Source: Flavobacteriaceae bacterium MAR_2010_72
GTDB taxonomy: Bacteria; Bacteroidota; Bacteroidia; Flavobacteriales; Flavobacteriaceae
NCBI GenBank assembly: GCA_003550275.1
Contig: QXCW01000002.1
Location: 682,001 to 746,000 of the forward strand
DNA length: 64,000 bases
Direction: 5' to 3'
The position numbers and the translations under genes were made by a program. Below are positions 23,740 through 33,710 of the stretch, one piece after another. Position 1 is the first letter of the stretch. Every line of letters starts with the position of its first letter. The notes beneath the pieces were generated by a model that saw nothing but the letters and a program-made list of their open reading frames with translations, did no database searches and was not told the origin of the DNA.

Positions 23740-25969
23740 TAAATGGAGAAGGCGCAACCGTATTGGTTAATGCTTGAAATAATTTCTTTTCAAAATCTTC
23801 CTGTTTAAAAGGTTTGGATATGATATCATTAAATCCAGCCTCATCAAATTCATGCATTTTATCTTCAAGGGTTACGGCAGTAAGTGCAAATATGGTGAGC
23901 TCCTTATTAAAAGTTCTAATAAGTTTAGTGGCCTCCAATCCACTAATTCCTGGCATATGGATATCCATTAAAACTACACTATAGTTGTTTTCTCTTACGT
24001 ATTCAACCGCATCTTCGCCGTTGTCTACTACATCACACTCAAGATTCATCTTGTTTAGAATCTTTTTGGTGATCATCTGGTTGATTTTATTGTCTTCAAC
24101 CACCAAAATTTTAATGTTACTTAAGTCCAATTGATTAATGTTTTTAGAATAGTTTTCTTTTTTAACAACAACTTCAGGTTTTTCTGAATATTCTAGAGGT
24201 ATCTCAAAAGTGAAGGTAGAACCTTTTCCTAATTCGCTTTTTAAATAAATTTTCCCTTTCAATATCTCTATTAATCCCTTTACAATAGATAGTCCGAGAC
24301 CGGTTCCACCATATTTTCTATTAATTTGAATAGAGCCTTGTGAGAAGCTTTCGAACATGTGTTCTTGTTTCTCTTTAGTGATACCAATACCATTGTCTTC
24401 AATTTCAAATTTTATGGTATAGGTGTTATTTTTAGAATTGATTTTTGATACCCTTACCCAAATATCTCCATCTTTGGTGAATTTAATGGCATTACCTATA
24501 AGGTTAATTAGTATTTGTGAAATTTTAAGCTGATCGGCAATATAATGTTCTGGTAAATCTTTCTCATAAGAATAGTGCATTTTGATGTTATTATCTGATG
24601 CAGAATTGCTCAATGCAGAAATAACATTTTCCACTTTAGTCTTTAAATTGAAGGCTTCAGGGTCAAGTTCAACTTTATTTGCCTCAATTTTATTGATCTG
24701 TAAAATATCATTTATAAAGGTTAGTAAATAATCTCCTGAAAATTTTAAAGATTTTAAATGAGGTATTTGATCTGGTTTTGGGTTTTCATCCAAAAGCATA
24801 TTGGTTAAACCTGTAACGGCATATAAGGGTGTTCGTAGCTCATGGGTTACGGTTGATAAAAAGTTGGCTTTTGTTTTTGAGGCCAGTTCAGCTTTTTCTT
24901 TTGCAATGACCAATTCATCATTCTTTTTATGAAGCATGTTGTTGGTCTTTAACCTAATGTTATTGTTTTTATAAAGTGAAAGGGTCAATAATGATAAAAT
25001 GGTGATGAGAGCAATACTTAAAATTGTTGTAATTTTTGTAAGGCTGTTCTCTGCTTCTTGTTCTTCAATTTTTGTTTTAAGTTCTTGATAATTATCGTTA
25101 TTGTATTTATTTAAATACTGTGCTCTTTTCTCGGGAGATAGGTTTTCTCTCTTGATGTTAAGTAAGGAATCGGACAATGTGATATGCTTTCGCAGATAGT
25201 CATTAGCCAACTGAAAGTTTTCGGTTTTTTGATAAATATCGCTTAAAGTCAAATAGCTTTCGTTTACATTTTCAGTAAGGTTATTTGTTTTAGCAATTTC
25301 CAAGCCTTCTTTAGCCATAGAAAGCGCCATTTCGGTATTATTTAAGTGGTGCATTACTTTACCGGAATTTATTAACGCACTGCTTAAAATTCTAGGTTGG
25401 TTATACTGTTTTGATAAAAGGATAGTTTTTTCAAGAGAAGTTTTAGCCGTTTTGTAATCATTGATTTTGATATAAACTTTAGCTTCGTTAAGGCAAACTT
25501 CAGGAATAAATTCTTCTAAATTTTCCTCCTCAAATTTAGTTTTCGCTGAGTTAAAATAATCTAAAGCCGTTTGATATTCTTTCTTACTTGCATAAATAAT
25601 TCCACTAATATTGTAAGTAATGGCTAGATTTCCGTAATCGTTAATTTCGCGCTGTATTCCTGCGGCTCTGGTAAGTGAAACGATGGCATTATCAGTTTCT
25701 TCAACAATGAATTGTAGATTGGCAATCTTTGCATAAATAATGCCTTGTTCTACCTTGTCGTCAATTTGAATTGCAATTTCAAGAGCTTTTTCAAGATTGT
25801 CTTTGGCATTAAAGTAATTACCTCGATCCATGTCAAAACTGGCCTGAGTAATCTGGTTTTCTATACGCATTTTAAGTAAGTCTACGTCCTCTTCTCCACC
25901 ATTTTGGGCAGATAAAGCAATAGAAAATCCTAATATAAAAGCAACAATGTAATACTTAATTTGGGACAT
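23723..25969 (-). CDS. TPR-sensing hybrid histidine kinase
   Basis: A 748-residue hybrid sensor kinase. Order: signal peptide (to residue 21), periplasmic TPR array (about 35-290), one membrane helix (312-334), coiled coil, HisKA with His376 in TVTHELRTP, HATPase_c with N-box Asn493 (IGNAIKFT), DNGIGI (525-530) and GGTGLGLS (554-561), and a receiver domain with phospho-acceptor Asp669 (LMDIHMPG). No HTH output domain is present, so the output must go through a separate partner. It is last in the run lipA-gap-kinase, 30 bases after gap. Confidence 0.96.
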   Translation of the reverse strand: MSQIKYYIVAFILGFSIALSAQNGGEEDVDLLKMRIENQITQASFDMDRGNYFNAKDNLEKALEIAIQIDDKVEQGIIYAKIANLQFIVEETDNAIVSLTRAAGIQREINDYGNLAITYNISGIIYASKKEYQTALDYFNSAKTKFEEENLEEFIPEVCLNEAKVYIKINDYKTAKTSLEKTILLSKQYNQPRILSSALINSGKVMHHLNNTEMALSMAKEGLEIAKTNNLTENVNESYLTLSDIYQKTENFQLANDYLRKHITLSDSLLNIKRENLSPEKRAQYLNKYNNDNYQELKTKIEEQEAENSLTKITTILSIALITILSLLTLSLYKNNNIRLKTNNMLHKKNDELVIAKEKAELASKTKANFLSTVTHELRTPLYAVTGLTNMLLDENPKPDQIPHLKSLKFSGDYLLTFINDILQINKIEANKVELDPEAFNLKTKVENVISALSNSASDNNIKMHYSYEKDLPEHYIADQLKISQILINLIGNAIKFTKDGDIWVRVSKINSKNNTYTIKFEIEDNGIGITKEKQEHMFESFSQGSIQINRKYGGTGLGLSIVKGLIEILKGKIYLKSELGKGSTFTFEIPLEYSEKPEVVVKKENYSKNINQLDLSNIKILVVEDNKINQMITKKILNKMNLECDVVDNGEDAVEYVRENNYSVVLMDIHMPGISGLEATKLIRTFNKELTIFALTAVTLEDKMHEFDEAGFNDIISKPFKQEDFEKKLFQALTNTVAPSPFIKNQI

Positions 25970-25999
25970 ATTGAGGCCACTTTATTTGGACAAATATAA

Positions 26000-27016
26000 T
26001 TATTTATTCGATAAAAGTGGTGATTTATCCGATAAATTGCAAATTATTTCTAAAATTCTTGTAGAATAACCAGTTTCATTGTCGTACCAACCTACTATTT
26101 TTACCATGTTTCCAATAACCGAAGTCATTAAAGCATCAAAAATGCAAGAATGAGTATTTCCTACAATATCAATAGATACTATTGGGTCTTCAGTATATTC
26201 CAAAATTCCTGTTAAATAGGTTTGTGATGCTTCTTTAAATGCATTATTAATATCTTGAATAGACACAGTCTTGCTAACATTAAACGTGATATCGGTTAAC
26301 GAGCCATTAGGTACAGGGACCCGAATTCCACAACCGCCAATAACATCAGAAAGTTTTGGAAATATTTTTGTCAAGGCCTTGGCAGCTCCAGTGGTTGTAG
26401 GTACAATAGACTGTCCAGCAGCTCTCGCACGACGCAAATCTTTGTGAGGTTGATCATGTAGACTTTGATCAGTGGTATATGAATGTACAGTTGTAATGTA
26501 AGCCTGTTCAACTCCACAAAGCTGATCAATAACCGCAATCATTGGAGCCGCATTATTCGTGGTACATGAGGCATTAGAAACAATGGTTTCTTCGCCGGTT
26601 AATAAATGGTCATTGACGCCTAAAACAATGGTTTGTATGGAATCATCAATAGAAGGAACAGATAAAATGACATGTTTGGCTCCATTATTTAAATGATACT
26701 GTAAATCCGTTTTTGTTTTGAATTTTCCTGAAGATTCAAGTACAAAATCTACTTGATTCGCCTTCCAATTAATGTTTTTAGGATGATTTTCATTATGTAG
26801 AGGGATGTTTAGACCATCTACTATAATATGGTTGTTGTCGTGTTCTATACGGTGTTTAATTATACCATGAATACTATCATATTTTAATAAATGCGCTAGC
26901 GTTTTAGCATCGGCAATATCGTTTATAGCGACAACTTGCATGTCTGGTCTTTCAAGAATAAGCCTAAATACACGTCTGCCTATTCTTCCGAAGCCATTAA
27001 TAGCAACCCTTATCAT
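26000..27016 (-). CDS. gap: Glyceraldehyde-3-phosphate dehydrogenase
   Basis: A 338-residue type I GAPDH. Catalytic Cys151 is in SNASCTTNNAAP, His178 in TTVHSYT, NAD-binding GFGRIGR (8-14) and Asp33 in INDIAD favours NAD over NADP. The phosphate-site region GQSIVPTTTGAA is slightly unlike the common AAVNIIPTSTGAA, so this may be a second, divergent GAPDH rather than the main glycolytic one. Its ATG overlaps the stop of lipA by one base. Cannot tell from the window whether another gap gene exists. Confidence 0.95.
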   Translation of the reverse strand: MIRVAINGFGRIGRRVFRLILERPDMQVVAINDIADAKTLAHLLKYDSIHGIIKHRIEHDNNHIIVDGLNIPLHNENHPKNINWKANQVDFVLESSGKFKTKTDLQYHLNNGAKHVILSVPSIDDSIQTIVLGVNDHLLTGEETIVSNASCTTNNAAPMIAVIDQLCGVEQAYITTVHSYTTDQSLHDQPHKDLRRARAAGQSIVPTTTGAAKALTKIFPKLSDVIGGCGIRVPVPNGSLTDITFNVSKTVSIQDINNAFKEASQTYLTGILEYTEDPIVSIDIVGNTHSCIFDALMTSVIGNMVKIVGWYDNETGYSTRILEIICNLSDKSPLLSNK

Positions 27017-27894
27017 TAATTAATATGTTTTTGTGCTTTGTATGAAGATCTTACCAAAGCACTGCTTTCTACATGACGAAAACCTAAATCCAGTCCAATT
27101 TGCTTATATTCTTCAAACTGATCTGGTGTAATAAATTGTTTGACTGGTAAGTGTTTTTTACTTGGTTGTAAATATTGACCAATGGTGACCACGTCAACGT
27201 CATGCGCTTTTAAGTCGTGAAGCGTTTCAATCACTTCTCCACGAGTTTCTCCCAAACCTAACATAATACCCGACTTGGTACGTCGTTGTCCTTGCGATTT
27301 TAAATACTTTAAAACGCCCATGCTACGATCATACTTGGCTTGTATTCTAACTTCGCGTGTAAGTCGACGTACGGTTTCGATATTATGGGAGACAACTTCT
27401 GGTGCGACATTAATAATTCGGTCAACATGATGTTCAACACCTTGAAAGTCAGGAATAAGCGTCTCAAGCGTCGTTTCGGGATTCATTCGGCGAACGGCTT
27501 TAACAGTTTCGGCCCACATAATGCTTCCCATATCCTTTAAATCATCCCTGTCAACACTCGTTAATACAGCATGTTTAATATTCATTATTTTAATTGACCG
27601 TGCTACTTTTTCGGGTTCATCCCAATCTACTGTTTCTGGTCTACCCGTTTTAACACCGCAAAAACCACAGGATCTTGTACAGATATTCCCAAGAATCATA
27701 AAAGTAGCCGTGCCTTCTCCCCAACATTCACCCATATTCGGGCAGCTTCCGGAAGTACAAATAGTATTTAGTTTGTATTTATCTACGAGTCCTCTTAATT
27801 CGGTATATTTTTTACCGGTAGGCAATTTTACGCGAAGCCATTTAGGTTTAGCTTGTCGTTCTGGTAAGATATTTGATACTGTTTCTGAATTCAT
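27016..27894 (-). CDS. lipA: Lipoyl synthase
   Basis: A radical-SAM enzyme inserting two sulfurs into octanoyl groups of E2 and GcvH. The radical-SAM cluster motif is CTRSCGFC (CxxxCxxC) and the auxiliary cluster motif is [12 protein letters not shown]. The C-terminal [11 protein letters not shown] carries the conserved Arg-Ser-Ser-Tyr signature. ATG 27894 gives 292 residues, the usual flavobacterial length; an upstream in-frame TTG at 27918 is less likely. Confidence 0.97.
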   Translation of the reverse strand: MNSETVSNILPERQAKPKWLRVKLPTGKKYTELRGLVDKYKLNTICTSGSCPNMGECWGEGTATFMILGNICTRSCGFCGVKTGRPETVDWDEPEKVARSIKIMNIKHAVLTSVDRDDLKDMGSIMWAETVKAVRRMNPETTLETLIPDFQGVEHHVDRIINVAPEVVSHNIETVRRLTREVRIQAKYDRSMGVLKYLKSQGQRRTKSGIMLGLGETRGEVIETLHDLKAHDVDVVTIGQYLQPSKKHLPVKQFITPDQFEEYKQIGLDLGFRHVESSALVRSSYKAQKHIN

Positions 27895-27946
27895 TTCGGT
27901 TGAAATTTTCAAACGCAAAGATACAAAGTATAATTGTAAAATGATG

Positions 27947-29161
27947 TTATAATGTACTTAGATACCAAACACTGAATCCTATTAAAAACAGAATCCCCAA
28001 CCAGCTTAATATATGCATGACTGTTGAAGGTTGCCACTCTTTTGGTGTATGCTTACTGCTCATTAATCTGTAATTAATTATGGCATAAAATGGTGCGGTT
28101 AAGAACGATAAAACGGTGGCGATTTGAATGAGTAAACCCATTTCTGAAGCCAAAAAGAAGAAAATAATAATGGTTCCTATAATGAGGATAAGAATCCAAA
28201 ATAAGTATCCTCTTTTTAACAGATCTCCAAATAATAAAGATGTTGTTTTTTCCATAGCTCTCGGTGATGCATCCAAAGTTGTAAGGGTTGTACTGAACAT
28301 CGTGGTGAATGCAGCAATCCCTATTATGAAATACGCCCAATTACCTAAACTTTGCGTGTACATACTAATGAGTTGATCTGCAAATTCACCAGCTTTTGCA
28401 CTAAATGTTGCACCACTTTGAAACATGACCAAAGCCCCAAGTGCTATAAACCCTAATCCGAGTACAATAGTGGCTATATATCCAATATTAAAGTCAAGTA
28501 GTGAGGATTTTGTGTTGAAATCGTTTTCGGTTTTCTGTTTTTCAATAGCCCAAAGCGAATGCCATACCGAAATGTCTAATGGAGCAGGCATCCACCCCAT
28601 AAAGGCAATTAGAAAACCAATTTCAAGTGTGTTTTTGGGTAAAATCTGGGTAAAATCAGCAACGTGGTTGTTCTTTGTAGCTGCTAATATCACGGCGATT
28701 ATAGTACTTACAGTCAAAGTTATGATGATCACTTTCATGAGTTTATCCAGAAGGTTATATCGTCCTTTAATAAGAATAAAAAAGCAAATGATTAAAATAA
28801 TGAATGTCCATGTTTGGACCGAAACCATATTGCCAAATAACGAGGATGCTAAACCTGCAGTTACTATTGTTACCGCTGTTTGAATACTAAACATGGTCGC
28901 AAAAGTTAAAATGAAGTAGGCAATTAAGATGCCTTTTCCCAGTTTTTTATAACCATCTAACAGTGTTTCTCCAGTCGCCATGGCATAACGAGGTCCAAAC
29001 TGAAAAAAAGGATATTTGAAAAGATTGACTAAAATCAAGGCCCAAACCAATCCGAACCCAAAATCGGCTCCAGCCCTAGTAGATTGTACCAAATGTGAAA
29101 CGCCAATTGCAGCACCAGCAAAAAGTAACCCAGGTCCTAATTTTTTGAGATTAATCGGCAT
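27947..29161 (-). CDS. Divergent Nramp-family metal transporter
   Basis: A 404-residue, about 11-helix Nramp-family protein, with the family layout [11 protein letters not shown]...[12 protein letters not shown] in TM1. The metal-binding motifs are not canonical: TM1 has GVSH (residues 20-23) where Nramp has DPGN, and TM6 has WMPAPLD (190-196) where Nramp has an MPHN-type motif. Both key coordinating sets are therefore lost, so Mn/Fe transport is doubtful. It overlaps the sigma gene by one base and is followed by lipA after 28 bases. Confidence 0.88.
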   Translation of the reverse strand: MPINLKKLGPGLLFAGAAIGVSHLVQSTRAGADFGFGLVWALILVNLFKYPFFQFGPRYAMATGETLLDGYKKLGKGILIAYFILTFATMFSIQTAVTIVTAGLASSLFGNMVSVQTWTFIILIICFFILIKGRYNLLDKLMKVIIITLTVSTIIAVILAATKNNHVADFTQILPKNTLEIGFLIAFMGWMPAPLDISVWHSLWAIEKQKTENDFNTKSSLLDFNIGYIATIVLGLGFIALGALVMFQSGATFSAKAGEFADQLISMYTQSLGNWAYFIIGIAAFTTMFSTTLTTLDASPRAMEKTTSLLFGDLLKRGYLFWILILIIGTIIIFFFLASEMGLLIQIATVLSFLTAPFYAIINYRLMSSKHTPKEWQPSTVMHILSWLGILFLIGFSVWYLSTL

Positions 29162-29709
29162 TATTTTTTCTTAATAATTTCAGCTAATAGTTTTTTTGCT
29201 CTCAACAGTTTCACCTTTACATTGTTCATAGGTTCGTTAAGCTGCTCTGAAATTTCCTGGTAACTCAACTCTTGAAAATACCTCAAGTTTATAACTTCTT
29301 GATAATGAGGCTTCAGTTTTTTAATATCTCTAAGTAATTTGGCGAGGTTTTGTTGGGTAATGATGTTATCTTCTGGTGATGGTGATTCATCCATGATTTG
29401 GTGGTAATCATCATTGTTATTTGTATTTACAGTATTTGAAACAGATGATTTTCGTTTGCGAACCAAATCAATATGCAAATTTTTTGAAATGGCAATTAAC
29501 CAAGTTTTAAATTCGTAATCTGGATTGTAAGTGTGGATTTTGTCAAATGCTTTAGAAAAGGTTTGAATGGTAATGTCTTCAGCATCGTTTTCATTCTCTG
29601 TTCGTTTTAGTTGAAAGCCATAAATATCATTCCAAAATGTGTCCAACAAAAAGTTGAATGCTATTTGTTCATTTTTTTTAGCTTTTTCAATGGCTGTTTT
29701 TACTTCCAA
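29161..29709 (-). CDS. ECF-type RNA polymerase sigma factor
   Basis: A 182-residue sigma-70-family protein with region 2 (NDAEDITIQTFSKAFDKIHTY, NPDYEFKTWLIAISKN) and region 4 (LKPHYQEVINLRYFQELSYQEISEQLNEPMNNVKVKL, the HTH). No anti-sigma factor is next to it. It overlaps the glycosyltransferase gene by 10 bases and the Nramp-like gene by one base, so it is co-transcribed with both. Confidence 0.92.
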   Translation of the reverse strand: MEVKTAIEKAKKNEQIAFNFLLDTFWNDIYGFQLKRTENENDAEDITIQTFSKAFDKIHTYNPDYEFKTWLIAISKNLHIDLVRKRKSSVSNTVNTNNNDDYHQIMDESPSPEDNIITQQNLAKLLRDIKKLKPHYQEVINLRYFQELSYQEISEQLNEPMNNVKVKLLRAKKLLAEIIKKK

Positions 29710-30815
29710 TGCAATGACCTTGATAGGATATTTTTTATAAATATAAAGAATTGTATACTAATAATGACGACTTCTAAAAAAGGAAAATACGGAATTAAAT
29801 CAGATTCTTTTAATTTTTTTGAACTCAATCCAAGGCTTATATTAGCTGAAATGAAGCGCAATAGAACTAGGGCGACAACTAACTCCCAAAACGAAGAAAC
29901 TATAAGTAGGAAAGGGAATAATATCCAAAATAAGAGTTGACTGAAATAGAAAATACCAAGTAGTAATTTGTGTTTTAGTTTGTAATATTTAGCTGTGCTA
30001 ATGTGTCTTCGCTTTTGAAGTATCCAATCCTTGAAGGTTTGTTTTGGAATTGATTCTGTAAAACTGTTTGGAGTTACACAAATTGAGGTATTGTTTTTAG
30101 TTGCAATCTGGTTTACAAAAAGGTCGTCATCACCTGATCTTAAATGCATATGATTCATGAATCCGTTGGCATTAAAAAAAAGTTCCTTTCGGTAGGCCAA
30201 ATTTCTTCCAACCCCCATATAAGTTAAACCCATTTGGGCATATGAAAAATATTGTGTTGCTGTCAACAGTGTTTCAAATCGAATGAGTTTATTAAGAAAT
30301 GAATTTTTAATCTTCTTATAGGAGCCATAGCCTAGAACTATTGACTTTGAAGTAGAAAAATGACTACTCATGTCGCGTATCCAATATTTTGACAGCGGTT
30401 CACAATCAGCATCCGTGAACAATAAAAAATTATGGGTGGCGGCTTTTATACCCAGTGTCAGTGCATATTTTTTGTTTCCCCAAAACGCTTCAATATTTTT
30501 GACATTAACAATTTTTATGTTATCATGAAGTGCTTTGAAACGTTCCATCACCTTAAGTGTTTTGTCTGTAGAACCATCATTGATGAGGACTATTTCAAAA
30601 CTATGGTATTCTTGAGCAATGACTGATGGCAGAAAGCGTTTTAAATTCTTTGCCTCGTTTTTGGCACAAATAATTACCGAAATGGAAATGTTTTTGGTTG
30701 CGTTGCGTTTTTTTTCTTTATAAAAAGAAAACTTACCAAAAATTAATAAATAAAAGATAATTTGGATGCTAACAACAATAACAAAGGTGTAAAGCAGAAC
30801 ATCAACAATAAGCAT
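29700..30815 (-). CDS. Membrane glycosyltransferase family 2
   Basis: A 371-residue GT2 enzyme with an N-terminal membrane helix (TFVIVVSIQIIFYLLIF) and a cytosolic GT-A domain: VIICAKNEAKNLKRFLPS, VLINDGSTDKT, FTDADCEPL (the DxD metal site) and QKRRHIS (QxxRW-like acceptor motif). Two or three C-terminal helices follow (about 290-370). The product is unknown. It lies between the small Cys-rich membrane protein gene and the sigma gene. Confidence 0.92.
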   Translation of the reverse strand: MLIVDVLLYTFVIVVSIQIIFYLLIFGKFSFYKEKKRNATKNISISVIICAKNEAKNLKRFLPSVIAQEYHSFEIVLINDGSTDKTLKVMERFKALHDNIKIVNVKNIEAFWGNKKYALTLGIKAATHNFLLFTDADCEPLSKYWIRDMSSHFSTSKSIVLGYGSYKKIKNSFLNKLIRFETLLTATQYFSYAQMGLTYMGVGRNLAYRKELFFNANGFMNHMHLRSGDDDLFVNQIATKNNTSICVTPNSFTESIPKQTFKDWILQKRRHISTAKYYKLKHKLLLGIFYFSQLLFWILFPFLLIVSSFWELVVALVLLRFISANISLGLSSKKLKESDLIPYFPFLEVVIISIQFFIFIKNILSRSLHWK

Positions 30816-30821
30816 TTACCG

Positions 30822-31025
30822 TTAAGAGTGTTGAGGTTCGTTACAATTTTCAAATTGATCTGGAGTCTTGCCACAAAAGCCACAAGCTTCGCCATCTTGA
30901 TTAAGCATAGGGTTTTGGCTTGCACAAGTGCCTGCAAATTTACCATCCTTTTTTGCCCAAAGTTTAATGGCAATTCCTGCAATGCCCAAACCTAGAAGGA
31001 TTAAAGTAATTAATAGAAGTTTCAT
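30822..31025 (-). CDS. Small Cys-rich membrane protein
   Basis: A 67-residue protein with one N-terminal membrane helix (residues 2-22) and a short tail holding four Cys (34, 48, 51, 61) around GEACGFCGKTP. The CxxC plus flanking Cys would suit metal or cluster binding, or thiol exchange. It is adjacent to the GT2 gene, six bases upstream of it, and begins the run leading to lipA, gap and the kinase. I recognise the family as common in Flavobacteriia but know of no function. Confidence 0.78.
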   Translation of the reverse strand: MKLLLITLILLGLGIAGIAIKLWAKKDGKFAGTCASQNPMLNQDGEACGFCGKTPDQFENCNEPQHS

Positions 31026-31088
31026 TAATAAAATATTTGTGCAAAGATACGGTTTTTCGAATAATTTTACTTTTAGAATTGTTACAAT

Positions 31089-31121
31089 AAAAAAACCACC
31101 TAAACTGTTTAGGTGGTTTTT
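31089..31121. terminator. Strong bidirectional terminator
   Basis: Perfect 13-bp stem AAAACCACCTAAA / TTTAGGTGGTTTT with a CTG loop, T-runs on both strands. On the minus strand it ends the sigma/anti-sigma operon, whose last stop is at 31144. Confidence 0.85.
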
Positions 31122-31143
31122 ATTCTATTGCCTTTTTTAATTT

Positions 31144-31971
31144 CTATTGATTGCTCTTTAAGGATATTTCAGCTACTTCGTTTTCGGCTGTTGCCCTGTT
31201 TGATATACTGTTTTTTGGCTCAATAGTAATACTTAATCCTAAAGCATCCTCCATATATGGTATGGATTGTAACTTTTTGCTCGAAGCATCCAATATACCT
31301 AGATTGACCATTTTGTCCTGTAATTCGGCCCAAATTTGGTACGTTTGGTTTTCAGGAAGTTGAGGTAATTCTACAACATCAATCATAGAGGTTTTATCCA
31401 CAGCATTAATATAAGCCACTGTTTTAAGGTTTTTGGCCCTAGCATTACCTCTTAATACATATTTCTCGGTTTCTGGATTATTCAGTTTCATAAACTGTCT
31501 CATCACATCGTCAAGTTTGCTATTGTTCTTTTCAATATCACTTCTTAAGTCAAAAATTTCTTCAACAACAACTTGATTTTCCCTTACAAGATCTTTATTA
31601 TATTGAAATAACATAAAAGCGGTAACTGCAAAAATAATAGCTGCAGCACTGGCTGCAATACTATACCATGGTGTTCTTGATCTTTGTTGCGGCAGTTGGA
31701 TAACCTGCTTTTTTTCTGAAGGAGCTATTTGTTCTTCTATGGAATTTAAAATGTCGTCTAAAATAAATTTTGGAGCTTCAATGGCATTTGCTTTAGCCAT
31801 GATTTCTAAATTCGTCTGAAGTGAATTATATTCTGCTTCAACTTCAGGATAACAAGAAATAAAATGTTCTACTTCTAAATTTTCATTAGGAGTTGTGGAG
31901 CCTATAACATATTTCTCGAGTAGGCCCGATTGTAAAAAGATATGTAGTTTTTGTTCCATTGTAATCAACAT
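31144..31971 (-). CDS. RskA-type anti-sigma factor
   Basis: A 275-residue membrane protein. The cytosolic N-terminal part (about 1-75; a helical anti-sigma domain without obvious zinc ligands) is followed by a membrane helix (WYSIAASAAAIIFAVTAFML, about 101-120) and an extracytoplasmic RskA-like domain (NQTYQIWAELQDKMVNLGIL, SITIEPKN). It abuts the ECF sigma gene and would sequester that sigma until the signal triggers release. Confidence 0.9.
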   Translation of the reverse strand: MLITMEQKLHIFLQSGLLEKYVIGSTTPNENLEVEHFISCYPEVEAEYNSLQTNLEIMAKANAIEAPKFILDDILNSIEEQIAPSEKKQVIQLPQQRSRTPWYSIAASAAAIIFAVTAFMLFQYNKDLVRENQVVVEEIFDLRSDIEKNNSKLDDVMRQFMKLNNPETEKYVLRGNARAKNLKTVAYINAVDKTSMIDVVELPQLPENQTYQIWAELQDKMVNLGILDASSKKLQSIPYMEDALGLSITIEPKNSISNRATAENEVAEISLKSNQ

Positions 31972-32502
31972 TTAATGGTGATAAACTTTTTTAAGTTCTC
32001 TCAACCCGATTTTTAATCTGGACTTTATTGTACCAAGCGGTATATCTAGCTCTTCGCTCGCTTCCTGTTGTGTCATACCCTCAAAAAAAAGAGCTTTTAA
32101 CACAATTTGGTATTTATCGTCCAACCGTCCAACATGATCTCTTAAATCTAAAACATCCTGATTTAAGTTTGATGTTGGTAGAATATATACGTTTGATTTT
32201 TCAATTTGGACTTCTTTCTCAAACCTATTATTGAAACTTCGCAATTTATCTATGGCAGTATTTTTTGCAATTCTATAGAGCCAAGTAAATAGTTTTGCTT
32301 TTTTTGAATCGTATTTTTTTGAATTTTTCCAAACCTTCACAAAGGTTTCTTGAAGTGCATCTTGCGCCAATTCTTCATTTTTGGTCACTTGTAAAATAAC
32401 ACCGTACAATGAATCTGCATAATTTTCATAAAGCAGATTAAGTGCCCTCTTGTCAGCTTTTTCAAGAAGCCGAACAATATTTTGTTCTAAAGACGTGCTC
32501 AA
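31972..32502 (-). CDS. ECF sigma factor (SigK-like)
   Basis: A 176-residue ECF sigma factor: region 2 (LYENYADSLYGVILQVTKNEELAQDALQ, FVKVWKN) and region 4 (LDDKYQIVLKALFFEGMTQQEASEELDIPLGTIKSRL). The start is TTG at 32502; no Met lies near the N-terminus. It is directly followed by its anti-sigma gene. The 190-base region upstream would hold its promoter, possibly autoregulated. Confidence 0.94.
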   Translation of the reverse strand: MSTSLEQNIVRLLEKADKRALNLLYENYADSLYGVILQVTKNEELAQDALQETFVKVWKNSKKYDSKKAKLFTWLYRIAKNTAIDKLRSFNNRFEKEVQIEKSNVYILPTSNLNQDVLDLRDHVGRLDDKYQIVLKALFFEGMTQQEASEELDIPLGTIKSRLKIGLRELKKVYHH

Positions 32503-32696
32503 AAGTTTAAAGTTTAGTTTTTAACAACGTAAATACACTAGAATAAATTACAAGCTCTATTAAATTGTTTAAATAGTTAGGATGGTAAAATTACTAATAA
32601 ATTGTCAATTTTAAATTTCACTAGGTCGTTTTAAACACTATTTAAAGGTGGATTTTCTTTGATATAAGAAGAAATTGAAACTAAAAACCAGCAAAG

Positions 32697-33710
32697 CTAA
32701 ATGATATTAACTTCGGTTTCTATAGAAATATTGAAAATTTTAAATACTGTTTTTTGAATTAGTCTCGCCAATTGAAGTATATCTTGACCAGTTGCTCCAC
32801 CATAATTTACAAGCACTAATGCTTGATCTTTATGAACGCCGTAATTGCCCAAGGTTTTACCTTTAAAACCAGCTTGCTCAATTAACCAACCAGCTGGAAC
32901 CTTGATTTCGGTTGAAGAAACTTCATAACTTGGAATAGTAGGAAACTGTGCTTTTAATACTTCAAATTGTGTTTTACTAATTACGGGGTTTTTAAAAAAA
33001 CTGCCACTGTTACCTATGTCTTTAGGATCGGGTAATTTGCTTTGTCGAATGGCGATAACTGCTTTGGAAATATCCTGAATGGTTGGTTGAGCAATATTAT
33101 ACTCTTGAAGCTGATTAGCTATGGCACCGTAGCCGGTACTCAATTTATGATTTGATGATGTAAGCTTTAGGGTAACGCTAGTAATTATGAGAGTATCTTT
33201 TAACTTCTGTTTAAAAATAGACTCTCTATAGTCAAACTCACAATCAGCTTTATTAAAGGTTCTTATTGAGCGGTTTTTTAAGTCAATGGCTTCACACGAA
33301 ACAAAAACATCTTTAAGCTCAACACCATAAGCTCCAATATTTTGAATTGGAGCACTACCAACATTACCAGGTATTAGCGATAGGTTTTCTATGCCTCCAA
33401 AATTATTTTTCAAACACCAAAGGACGAATTCATGCCAATTTTCACCTGCATAAGCTTTAACAATGACATGCTCCCTGCTTTGCGAAACAACTTCAATGCC
33501 TTTTAAGTCAATTAGGATTACTAATGCATCAATATCTTTGGTAAGTAGCATGTTGCTTCCGCCACCTAAAATGAATTTATTAGGGTAAGCACTCGAACTT
33601 AAAACCTCTTGTAAATCCTGCAAAGATTTGGCCGACACAAAATGTTTGGCTTTCACATCAATACCGAAAGTGTTGTATGATTTTAAAGATATGTTTTGTT
33701 GAATATGCAT
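32697..33710 (-). CDS. murB: UDP-N-acetylenolpyruvoylglucosamine reductase
   Basis: A 337-residue MurB, making UDP-MurNAc for peptidoglycan. FAD-binding signatures: KFILGGGSNMLL, SLIPGNVGSAPIQNIGAYG, and DCEFDYRES. The Ser proton donor is in GNSGSFFKNPV and the catalytic Glu is near the C-terminus (TEV). It overlaps the aminotransferase stop by one base and so is likely co-transcribed with it. Confidence 0.97.
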   Translation of the reverse strand: MHIQQNISLKSYNTFGIDVKAKHFVSAKSLQDLQEVLSSSAYPNKFILGGGSNMLLTKDIDALVILIDLKGIEVVSQSREHVIVKAYAGENWHEFVLWCLKNNFGGIENLSLIPGNVGSAPIQNIGAYGVELKDVFVSCEAIDLKNRSIRTFNKADCEFDYRESIFKQKLKDTLIITSVTLKLTSSNHKLSTGYGAIANQLQEYNIAQPTIQDISKAVIAIRQSKLPDPKDIGNSGSFFKNPVISKTQFEVLKAQFPTIPSYEVSSTEIKVPAGWLIEQAGFKGKTLGNYGVHKDQALVLVNYGGATGQDILQLARLIQKTVFKIFNISIETEVNII

